13,940 nucleotides of DNA, taken from the NCBI GenBank assembly GCA_964415445.1, contig CAYQAE010000050.1, positions 1 through 13,940 of the forward strand. The letters run 5' to 3'. Under the pieces are notes generated by a model, which did not search any database, was not told the origin of the DNA, and worked only from the letters and a program-made list of their open reading frames with translations. This document shows, one piece after another, positions 6,780-12,675 of this stretch (its first letter is position 1; each line of letters starts with the position of its first letter). Origin of the DNA: CAYQAE01 sp964415445 [NCBI: uncultured archaeon]. Lineage in GTDB: Archaea > CAYQAE01. A program made the translations under genes and the position numbers.

Positions 6780-8248
6780 GAAAACTTAATCAAAGATAAA
6801 ATTCCTTCTGATAAATTTACAATAGGTACTCGGCCCGGAGTAGGAGTTATTCCTAACTTACTTTGATATTGGGTTTGCGCTTGAAATGCTCCTGAATTAA
6901 CTACAGCTGTACCTCTATAAAAACAATTACCATTGATATGAACATGTCCAGAATGAAATATATTTGGAATACTACCTATTACTAAATTATCAGTAGTTTC
7001 TGGAGCAATTGGTGTTTTCATTCCATAACTACAATTGAGATGTCTCATCTTAAGCTGTTGGATCATAATTTTTTCGGGTCTATTTATATCGGCACCTTTT
7101 GAAGTATTTAATAAAGTATCTAGACTCCTTCCATGATAAACTAATGTTTTTACACCATGTAAAGATATTAGTGAGGGATTGCCTATATTTTGTATATTAT
7201 TTAATGAATATAAATCAGGGGCCAATTCTTTGGATATCTTAGGCTGCGGTTCTGCACGTCTAACTGCATCATGATTTCCAGGCGATACTATAATTTTCAT
7301 GTCTTCTGGTATTTCTTCAAAAAGATGAGCTACATATTCATACTGTTCTGAAACATCGTAAATATCTAATTCTTTTTCTTGGCCAGGGTATATCCCTATT
7401 CCATCTATCAAATCTCCAGCTACTACAATATATTTTGTATGGTCTGCAAGATTTCTAAGTCTTTTTTTATCATTATTACCCTTTAGCCAATCTATAAATT
7501 TGAAAAAAACATCCTTTTGAAACATCTTAGATCCAGCGTGTATATCAGAAATCAATACCGCGTTTATATTCTCTTCTGGACCCCTCCATTCATTTATCAT
7601 AGGAGATATTTCTAGTTTCTGAATTTTTGAGGTAAACCAATAATTTGAAGATCTTACTGTAACTTCTACTCCTATAATCTCATCCAATACTATTTTTTCA
7701 GCTAATTTAAAACTCTCTACTTGTTTTTTAGTTATAACTAGGTTTATTCTTGATGTTAAATCTTCAAGTAAAATAACAATATTTCCATTTTTTGTAATTC
7801 TTTTGTCGTAGACCATGCCTACTATTTTTGCTTTTTCCCACTCTTGCATCTCTCTTGCTTCTTTAATAGTTACAATCCCTCTAAAATCCATTCTTTCTTT
7901 AAAAATAGAACTCATTTTATCATATCGAGATTTAAAATAACTCATAAATGATTCAGGTGAACTTTCTACCCCCAGTTCATCAGAAGAATCTTCCAAAACA
8001 TCAATATCAGAATCTATTTCTTCAAAAAATCTTCTTTTTTTAACTCTCACTTTTTGAGATTTCTTTTCGCCTAGTGTATTTTTTACTATATCTGGGGTAA
8101 TTACAAGAGGGTTATTTTCATTTTTTGAAAGACCAAGAATAATTTCATTAACTTTTTCTTTTCCCTTATCTCTAAGAACATTAATTGCTTCTGGAGATAG
8201 TTGATATCCTTTATCCAAAAATAATTTTACAACATTTTCTTCCATCAT
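6776..8248 (-). CDS. polB: DNA polymerase D small subunit (DP1)
   Basis: DP1 is the small subunit of the replicative family D polymerase of euryarchaea and has an Mre11-like 3'-5' proofreading nuclease. The 490 residues comprise an N-terminal helical region (1-60), a charged linker (62-120), an OB-fold domain (about 122-215) and the calcineurin-like phosphoesterase domain (229-455). Its metal motifs are all present: D235 and H237 (ISDIHAGS), D279 and D282 (AGDLIDG), N325-H326-D327 (PGNHD), H372 (YHGRS) and H435-x-H437 in SGHVH (433-437). The proofreading site should therefore be active. The ATG overlaps the Cdc6 stop as ATGA (8248-8245). In Thermococcales DP2 follows DP1; here DP1 runs straight into the convergent CheC-like gene, so the large subunit is encoded elsewhere. 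No intein is seen. Confidence 0.96.
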   Translation of the reverse strand: MMEENVVKLFLDKGYQLSPEAINVLRDKGKEKVNEIILGLSKNENNPLVITPDIVKNTLGEKKSQKVRVKKRRFFEEIDSDIDVLEDSSDELGVESSPESFMSYFKSRYDKMSSIFKERMDFRGIVTIKEAREMQEWEKAKIVGMVYDKRITKNGNIVILLEDLTSRINLVITKKQVESFKLAEKIVLDEIIGVEVTVRSSNYWFTSKIQKLEISPMINEWRGPEENINAVLISDIHAGSKMFQKDVFFKFIDWLKGNNDKKRLRNLADHTKYIVVAGDLIDGIGIYPGQEKELDIYDVSEQYEYVAHLFEEIPEDMKIIVSPGNHDAVRRAEPQPKISKELAPDLYSLNNIQNIGNPSLISLHGVKTLVYHGRSLDTLLNTSKGADINRPEKIMIQQLKMRHLNCSYGMKTPIAPETTDNLVIGSIPNIFHSGHVHINGNCFYRGTAVVNSGAFQAQTQYQSKLGITPTPGRVPIVNLSEGILSLIKFS

Positions 8249-9480
8249 ACTAATGTCAGCTGCCGTGGTGATTTAATATGTGTAAAATCTGACAACCGAC
8301 TATCTCTTTTTAAAATATTTATAAGTTTTGTAATAGGAACTGCAGTTTTAATTTCTTTAGTTCTACCTCTTCGACCTCTACTTAATATTTGAGTTTCAAC
8401 TAAGCCCAAAGAACTTAATTCTGAAATGTGGTCAGATACTCGCCTCGAAGTAAGTCTTTCTATATCTAGATTATGTATTACTGAAGAATAAGTTAGATAT
8501 ACATCCCCGCTTGTAATAATTTTAGATTCTTCTTGCTCTAAAGAAAGAATACTAGCCAATATAACTTTTGTCTGTAGTGGAAGAGAATTTACAGCTTCTT
8601 CTATTTTATCAGTTTCAATCTTGACATATGCTTCTCTAACATCTTTTTCTGATATTGAAGATGCATTTCTTTTATCTGCTATCTCTGCAGAGATTCTTAA
8701 TAAATCTAGAGCCCTGCGAGCATCTCCATGTTCTCTAGCAGCTAAAGCTGAACATAAAGAAACTACCAATTCATCTACTGTCTTTTCATTTAATCCTAAT
8801 TTTACTCGTTGCCAGAGAATATCTTTCAATTGAATTGCATCATATGGTGGGAAAACTATTTCTTCTTGACTTAATGAAGATTTGACTCTAGCGTCTAGCT
8901 TTTCTCTAAAAGTTAAAATATTTGAAATACCAATCAAAGAAAGCTTAGAATTTTTCAAGTCTTGGTTAATTCTAGATAGATGATACAAAATATCATCATC
9001 TCCAACTTTTTTAACCAATTTATCAATCTCATCCAAAATTACAACCACACAGCCTTTATTAGCTTCTACAGCTTCAAAAAACTCTTCATAAACCTTATCA
9101 GTCGGCCATCCAGTCGGAGGAACTTCTTTACCTAAAAAAGTTGCCAATTTAGCCAAAACTCTATATCCTGTATCTACTAATTCACAATTAAGATACAAAA
9201 CTTCAAAAGAAATATCTCTTAGTTTAGCTTTCTCTTTAATACACTCACAAACAAATCTAGAAACTAAAGTCTTACCTGTTCCGGTTTTCCCATATAAAAA
9301 AAGATTTGACGGTGTTTCTTGCTTTAAAGGTGCTACCAATATATCAAGAAGAGCTTTTATTTCTTTTTCTCTATGTGGCAATTCTTTCGGAGTAAAAGTA
9401 TGTCTTAGAGCTTCTTTTGACTTAAAGATTGACTTTTTTGAAACAATATTATCTATAAGATGATCCAAAGTACTCTGCAT
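8245..9480 (-). CDS. cdc6: Orc1/Cdc6 origin-binding replication initiator
   Basis: This AAA+ initiator binds origin recognition boxes and loads the MCM helicase. In 411 residues it has Walker A GKTGTGKT (64-71), Walker B VVVILDEIDKL (145-155), sensor 1 N187 (IGISNIL), sensor 2 GDARRALDLLR (252-262) and a C-terminal winged helix from about 295, with a basic wing SRGRRGRTKEIK (367-378) of the kind that contacts the ORB. GGTGAGGGTGGATAA directly before the ATG provides the ribosome site. The gene sits beside a gene-free AT-rich region with ORB-like motifs, the usual cdc6-oriC arrangement, and is coupled to DP1. The N-terminus MQSTLDHLI loosely resembles a PCNA-binding box but lacks its aromatic residue. 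Confidence 0.97.
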   Translation of the reverse strand: MQSTLDHLIDNIVSKKSIFKSKEALRHTFTPKELPHREKEIKALLDILVAPLKQETPSNLFLYGKTGTGKTLVSRFVCECIKEKAKLRDISFEVLYLNCELVDTGYRVLAKLATFLGKEVPPTGWPTDKVYEEFFEAVEANKGCVVVILDEIDKLVKKVGDDDILYHLSRINQDLKNSKLSLIGISNILTFREKLDARVKSSLSQEEIVFPPYDAIQLKDILWQRVKLGLNEKTVDELVVSLCSALAAREHGDARRALDLLRISAEIADKRNASSISEKDVREAYVKIETDKIEEAVNSLPLQTKVILASILSLEQEESKIITSGDVYLTYSSVIHNLDIERLTSRRVSDHISELSSLGLVETQILSRGRRGRTKEIKTAVPITKLINILKRDSRLSDFTHIKSPRQLTLV

Positions 9481-9500
9481 TTATCCACCCTCACCAAACA

Positions 9501-9514
9501 CTATTTTAAAATAG
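9501..9514. promoter_or_regulatory. 14-base palindrome in the cdc6 leader or promoter
   Basis: CTATTTTAAAATAG is a perfect palindrome 21 bases before the cdc6 ATG. A TATA-like TATAATTA lies further upstream on the minus strand (9532-9539), which would place the transcription start at or inside the palindrome, a good position for a repressor or for autoregulation. The same arms recur at 9812-9831. Confidence 0.35.
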
Positions 9515-9567
9515 CATCCACAACTAAGTCTTAATTATAATGTTTTAAAAACGTTTTTATGACCACC

Positions 9568-9591
9568 GTGTCCTTCTTTTCTAATGGAAAC
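9568..9591 (-). promoter_or_regulatory. ORB-like element A (minus orientation)
   Basis: Read on the minus strand it begins GTTTCCATTAGAAAAG and ends AAGGACAC. The TTTCC/GAAA dyad followed by an AAGG run matches the layout of archaeal origin recognition boxes. Over its last 20 bases it agrees with element B at 16 positions when a two-base gap is allowed in the G-run. Confidence 0.55.
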
Positions 9592-9637
9592 AATAATAGT
9601 ATTGGATTATTTTCAATGTATTTAATATTGATGTTAG

Positions 9638-9655
9638 CCATTAGAATAAAAACAC
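9638..9655 (+). promoter_or_regulatory. ORB-like element C, lacking the G-run
   Basis: CCATTAGAATAAAAACAC repeats the first nine bases of element A exactly and ends in the same ACAC, but lacks GG. It is inverted relative to A: TTCTAATGG at 9579-9587 and CCATTAGAA at 9638-9646 form a perfect nine-base inverted repeat with a 50-base spacer. It may be a mini-ORB. Confidence 0.4.
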
Positions 9656-9900
9656 TCTATTACTTCTCTTAAAAAGAGATTTAATTAGATATACTTTTTT
9701 ATCAAAAATATTATTTCTTCTTTTATATGAAGGAAGCAATAATTTATTCTATTTAAAAAATGATGATCACAATCTGAAACAAAAGTTAATACTATAGTCT
9801 AAATTTAATACCTATTTTTTTTTTAAAATAGAAAGTTAATTAGTCATGAAGTATATATATTTTCATATTAACAAATATATGTTAAAAAATGAACTATTTC

Positions 9901-9926
9901 TTTTGCAGTGGAAAATAAGGGGACAC
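9901..9926 (+). promoter_or_regulatory. ORB-like element B (plus orientation)
   Basis: TTTTGCAGTGGAAAA is a partial dyad, followed by TAAGGGGACAC. This closely follows the known archaeal ORB pattern, a CAGTGGAAA core and then a run of G (here 9919-9922). It faces opposite to element A across the AT-rich core. The TnpB element ends about eight bases to its right. Confidence 0.6.
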
Positions 9927-9934
9927 ACATTACA

Positions 9935-10130
9935 TGAACTACTCCTTTAAAAAGGAATTTTCTGCGAGTCTATCACTGCTTCTACTTCGAGTGATGCTGT
10001 TTTTCACAGATTACCAAGAAATTCTTGGTAGCCCGTCCACATGGCATTTTGTGATAGGAAACGACACAGTATATTTATTGCACTATTTTTATCCCGATCA
10101 ATGTTGTTTCCACAATCACATATATATTTT
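9935..10130 (-). ncRNA. Predicted omega RNA (reRNA) of the TnpB element
   Basis: TnpB nucleases use an RNA copied from the 3' end of tnpB and the element's right end, with the guide read from flanking DNA. Here the region has three nested or serial hairpins: TACCAAGAA/TTCTTGGTA (10012-10030, one-base loop), ATCACT/AGTGAT with a 12-base loop (9972-9995) and TCCTTT/AAAGGA (9943-9956). The first still codes for the last residues of TnpB. The 5' limit given is a rough estimate. The guide would run leftward from about 9934. Confidence 0.45.
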
Positions 10131-11179
10131 CTTTTATATAACGGCATATCTTGTATCTTTCCGCAAACACAACATGTCTTTGTCGTGCCTCGTTCGTTGA
10201 TTTTTATTGTTCTCTTACCTAAAAGCTTAGCTTTGTAGGTTAGAAATCTAACAAAACGAGATAGATTACCTGTATTTTGCAAGGATTTATGAAGAGATTT
10301 TGCATATTTACTTTTTTTAGAACTTGCTAATTTTTTAGTTTCGAGTTTGCCAACTATGATAGTATTTGCTTTTGTATTCTCTATGATTTTTTTTGATGCT
10401 TTGTGTTGAAAATCCTTTGATTGATTAGAAATTTTTCTTTTTACCTTCTTGAGATTATTATTTAGCTGATTCCATTTATTACTAAATTTTTTACACCGAT
10501 CTCGTCTACTGTGGAGCTCTTTTGTAGTTTTTCCCCAATATTTATCCGGTCTTTGGTTTTCAATTTCTATAAACCTACCCTTAGAATTTACTGCAGTATG
10601 TTTCATAACTCCTAAATCAAAAGCCTGATACATACCATTGTCTTTGTATTCTTTTTCAGTCTTTTCATAAGTAATAGACAAATAAAAATCTTCATCTTTT
10701 TTGTATATGCTTATTTGGTAAATTTTTTTGAATGTGAATTTATCAGGAATTTTGAAAATTAGCTTTAGCTTTGTGGGGTGGTAATGAGAAAGTTCAATAT
10801 ATCCTTTTCTATGCTTGAATCCGCTCTGGTTATAAACCATGGTAGTAAAATATTTCCTATTTTTGAATTTAGGTGCTTTAGCTAATTTATTTTCTCTTTT
10901 TTTAAGTGCAAAATAAGATTTGAAATCTGCATCTAAAGTTCTTAAAGTATATTGTAGTACTTTGCTATATACCCACTTATATTCAGAATATTTTTTCTTT
11001 AGTCTCGGTAGATCATTTTGCTGTTTTATGTAATTGACATGATATAGCTGAGTTTCAAATGCTTCTAGTCTTTCTTTCAATGCAAAATTATATATAAGTC
11101 TACATTTTTCTGATAGTGTTTCTAAAACTACTTTTTGTGCAATTGTTGGCTTAATCTTAATTTGCTGAGTTAACTGCAT
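10004..11179 (-). CDS. tnpB: TnpB RNA-guided nuclease, IS200/IS605 family
   Basis: TnpB is the compact ancestor of Cas12, cutting DNA matched by its omega RNA and helping the element persist. In 391 residues there is an N-terminal recognition part (1-180), then a split RuvC domain with D188 (AFDLGVMKHTA), E280 (VGKLETKK) and D361/D363 (IDRDKNSAINI). A four-cysteine zinc finger lies inside RuvC: C336-x2-C339 and C354-x-C356. All catalytic and zinc residues are present and there is no frameshift, so it looks active or recently active. The ATG follows AAGGTAAAAAAAG, a weak ribosome site. It lies between the cdc6-side origin and the DUF3467 gene, oriented toward the origin. Confidence 0.94.
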   Translation of the reverse strand: MQLTQQIKIKPTIAQKVVLETLSEKCRLIYNFALKERLEAFETQLYHVNYIKQQNDLPRLKKKYSEYKWVYSKVLQYTLRTLDADFKSYFALKKRENKLAKAPKFKNRKYFTTMVYNQSGFKHRKGYIELSHYHPTKLKLIFKIPDKFTFKKIYQISIYKKDEDFYLSITYEKTEKEYKDNGMYQAFDLGVMKHTAVNSKGRFIEIENQRPDKYWGKTTKELHSRRDRCKKFSNKWNQLNNNLKKVKRKISNQSKDFQHKASKKIIENTKANTIIVGKLETKKLASSKKSKYAKSLHKSLQNTGNLSRFVRFLTYKAKLLGKRTIKINERGTTKTCCVCGKIQDMPLYKRKYICDCGNNIDRDKNSAINILCRFLSQNAMWTGYQEFLGNL

Positions 11180-11283
11180 CTTTTTTTACCTTGGTTTTCT
11201 TAATATTATTCTAGTTGATAAAGTATCCATACAGGTTTAATGATTCAATTACTATATTTATTGCATATTTGTTAGATTAAGGG

Positions 11284-11290
11284 TATAAAT
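11284..11290 (+). promoter_or_regulatory. TATA element ahead of the DUF3467 gene
   Basis: TATAAAT in GGGTATAAATAG is a good archaeal TATA box. It would start a transcript near 11312 and leave a leader of about 100 bases, unusually long beside the short leaders inferred elsewhere here. Confidence 0.4.
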
Positions 11291-11336
11291 AGTCTTTGAT
11301 AGAGGGGATACTTAATAAAATAGGTTTCGCCTTTTA

Positions 11337-11359
11337 TCTCTTGAGCTTTAATAAAGAGA
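11337..11359 (+). other. Hairpin in the DUF3467 leader
   Basis: TCTCTT (11337-11342) pairs with AAGAGA (11354-11359) around an 11-base loop that itself contains CTTTAATAAAG overlapping the right arm. The two pairings exclude each other, so the leader could switch between folds. Role unknown; it might instead belong to the left end of the TnpB element. Confidence 0.3.
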
Positions 11360-11414
11360 CTTCTTGACGCAAAAGTTAAAACTTGATGGTTAATTGTTTT
11401 ATTGGTGGTTAACT

Positions 11415-11687
11415 TTGGCAGATAAAAAAACTAGGCATGAAACACGTCGGGTTGATGATTCAATAGATATAGTTGAAGATTTTAAAAAAACTGAATGGGC
11501 CGATGCAATGAGAGTAGCTCATGATCCAAACTATTTTGTGATTGAAGTAGGACAAACAATGCCTCCCAACAAAATAAGATATTTTTTGCGGGTAGTAGTT
11601 CCTCCTAGAATATCAAAAATAATGCTTAAGACTTGGAAAGACAATATCAAGATGTATGAAGAAAAATATGGAGAAATTGAAGTTTAA
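11415..11687 (+). CDS. DUF3467-like small protein
   Basis: This 90-residue protein has a charged N-terminus (MADKKTRHETRRVDDS) and then resembles DUF3467: a strand pair around NYFVIEVGQTMPP and YFLRVVVPPRISK, followed by a helix LKTWKDNIKMYEEKYGEIEV. The family is found in bacteria and archaea and has no settled function. The open frame reaches a TTG at 11394, but GGTGG at 11404-11408 lies six bases before the TTG at 11415, which I take as the start. Its stop shares TTAA (11684-11687) with the convergent PfkB-family kinase. No close functional partner is evident. Confidence 0.75.
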   Translation: MADKKTRHETRRVDDSIDIVEDFKKTEWADAMRVAHDPNYFVIEVGQTMPPNKIRYFLRVVVPPRISKIMLKTWKDNIKMYEEKYGEIEV

Positions 11688-12613
11688 TCAACTACAAACT
11701 TCTTTTCTTCTTTGGAATATATTACTCTTTTTGAATTATTTTTAAGTAAAAGATTTTTTATTTTTTTTAATCTCTCTTCTACTTGATTTTTGGTGATTTT
11801 AGGCATAAAAGCTCCATTTTTTTCTGCAGTAAATGAAGCTAAGACACTAGCAAGTAGAGCTGAATTTTCTATTTTTTTAGTTTTGATATATTCTGATAAA
11901 AATGCTCCATTCCAAGTATCTCCACAACCTGTGGTGTCTAAAACTTTACTATATACTGCAGGAACTTCTATATATTTTTGAAATTCTTTTAAATATAATA
12001 TGGACCCTTTATTGCCTCTAGTGATTATGACAATTTTGGTTCCATATTTAGCTAAATTTTTTGCAGCTTTCCAAACATTTTTTTCACCACTCATAGAAAT
12101 AGCTTCTTTTTCATTTGGAGTAATTATATTAAATCTTGATAACATTTTTTTTGCTATTTCGTGTCTGTAGAGCATATGCGGATCTAAAGACATTATAACT
12201 CCCTTTCTTTTTAATTTTAAAAATAAAGAATGTAGAACAGGAGAATTTGGACAAATATGAAAGCATTTAGCGCCTAGATAGTTTTTTGGAATGTCAGAAA
12301 GATTTAAGTCTGTAGATTTTCCCCATATTTCATTGATTTTTTTAAGATCAAAATTTCTATCATATGTCATTTCAAAACGAGTAGTTCTTCCTTCTACGAC
12401 TTTAATGCCTTCTATGTCTACATTATGAGATAACAATTCTCCAAAGTAATCTTGAAAATCTTTTCCTACTTTAGAGACAATACCTACTTTTTGATTATTA
12501 AATGCTGCAGCACATGCAGCTGCACCAACTGCACCGCCAGCTATTGATTTAACGTAAGTTTTAGGAGATTTTATTGTGTCAATTGAAAGATTTCCTATCA
12601 TTACAATATCCAT
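11684..12613 (-). CDS. PfkB-family (ribokinase-like) carbohydrate or nucleoside kinase
   Basis: This family transfers a phosphate from ATP to a sugar, sugar phosphate or nucleoside. The 309 residues include the N-terminal MIGNLSIDTI strand, the SIAGGAVGAAACAAA glycine-rich substrate motif (23-37), SKVGKDFQDYFGELL, TPNEKEA with the N167-x2-E170 metal motif, ITRGNKGS (198-204) and the PfkB signature DTTGCGDTWNGAF (226-238), in which D232 is the catalytic base. The start of the substrate motif is intact, so it should be active. The true substrate cannot be read from the sequence. The promoter region is shared with the divergent nreA. GTGA six bases before the ATG may be a weak ribosome site. Confidence 0.9.
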   Translation of the reverse strand: MDIVMIGNLSIDTIKSPKTYVKSIAGGAVGAAACAAAFNNQKVGIVSKVGKDFQDYFGELLSHNVDIEGIKVVEGRTTRFEMTYDRNFDLKKINEIWGKSTDLNLSDIPKNYLGAKCFHICPNSPVLHSLFLKLKRKGVIMSLDPHMLYRHEIAKKMLSRFNIITPNEKEAISMSGEKNVWKAAKNLAKYGTKIVIITRGNKGSILYLKEFQKYIEVPAVYSKVLDTTGCGDTWNGAFLSEYIKTKKIENSALLASVLASFTAEKNGAFMPKITKNQVEERLKKIKNLLLKNNSKRVIYSKEEKKFVVD

Positions 12614-12644
12614 AACTTTTCACAATTTGGTTTCAAACACAAAT

Positions 12645-12652
12645 ATTTTAAT
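12645..12652 (+). promoter_or_regulatory. TATA-like element for nreA
   Basis: ATTTTAAT inside a long A/T run ends 23 bases before ATG 12676. With no ribosome site upstream, the nreA transcript is probably leaderless. Confidence 0.35.
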
Positions 12653-12675
12653 TAATTTATTTCCCTATAGTAAAT

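Larger units (their letters stand above)
9481..9934. other. Probable chromosomal replication origin (oriC) upstream of cdc6
   Basis: No gene is visible in these 454 bases. They hold three ORB-like elements (9568-9591, 9638-9655, 9901-9926) and an exceptionally AT-rich stretch (about 9781-9898) suited to be the unwinding element. They also hold several dyads: CTATTTTAAAATAG (9501-9514), TAAAAACGTTTTTA (9546-9559), hairpin TCTCTT/AAGAGA (9665-9679) and hairpin CTATTTT/AAAATAG (9812-9831). AAAGTTAAT occurs at 9782-9790 and again at 9832-9840, exactly 50 bases apart. In Pyrococcus and other archaea oriC lies next to cdc6 with inverted ORBs flanking an AT-rich core. Origin function is inferred from position and motifs. 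Confidence 0.72.
9935..11220 (-). mobile_element. IS200/IS605-family element with tnpB only
   Basis: An intact tnpB has a structured right end and no TnpA transposase, as in IS1341-type elements, which need a TnpA in trans to move. Reading leftward past tnpB come a perfect hairpin over the stop region (10012-10030), a second stem (ATCACT/AGTGAT, 9972-9995), and a terminal hairpin (TCCTTT/AAAGGA, 9943-9956) followed by GTAGTTCA on the minus strand. A TTCA-like cleavage site a few bases after the last hairpin is typical of right ends, so I put the edge near 9935. The left end is not resolved; it should lie between tnpB's start and about 11300. No target duplication is expected. Confidence 0.65.

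Noticed and set aside
9934-10200. Open frame of 88 codons on the plus strand across the right end of the TnpB element
   Set aside because: It lies antisense to the 3' end of tnpB and over the predicted omega RNA hairpins, has no family resemblance and no ribosome site.
10004-11179. TnpB as a domesticated Fanzor- or Cas12-like effector
   Set aside because: No CRISPR array or cargo is near, and the hairpin-rich right end looks like an ordinary IS200/IS605 element.
11301-11312. AGAGGGGATACT as a fourth ORB-like element on the far side of the TnpB insertion
   Set aside because: It has a G-run but no TTTCC/GGAAA dyad, so the resemblance to element B is too weak.
11215-11319. Inverted repeat GGATACTT (minus 11228-11221, plus 11306-11313) as the ends of the insertion element
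   Set aside because: Both copies lie on one side of tnpB, and IS200/IS605 elements do not have terminal inverted repeats; eight bases can match by chance.
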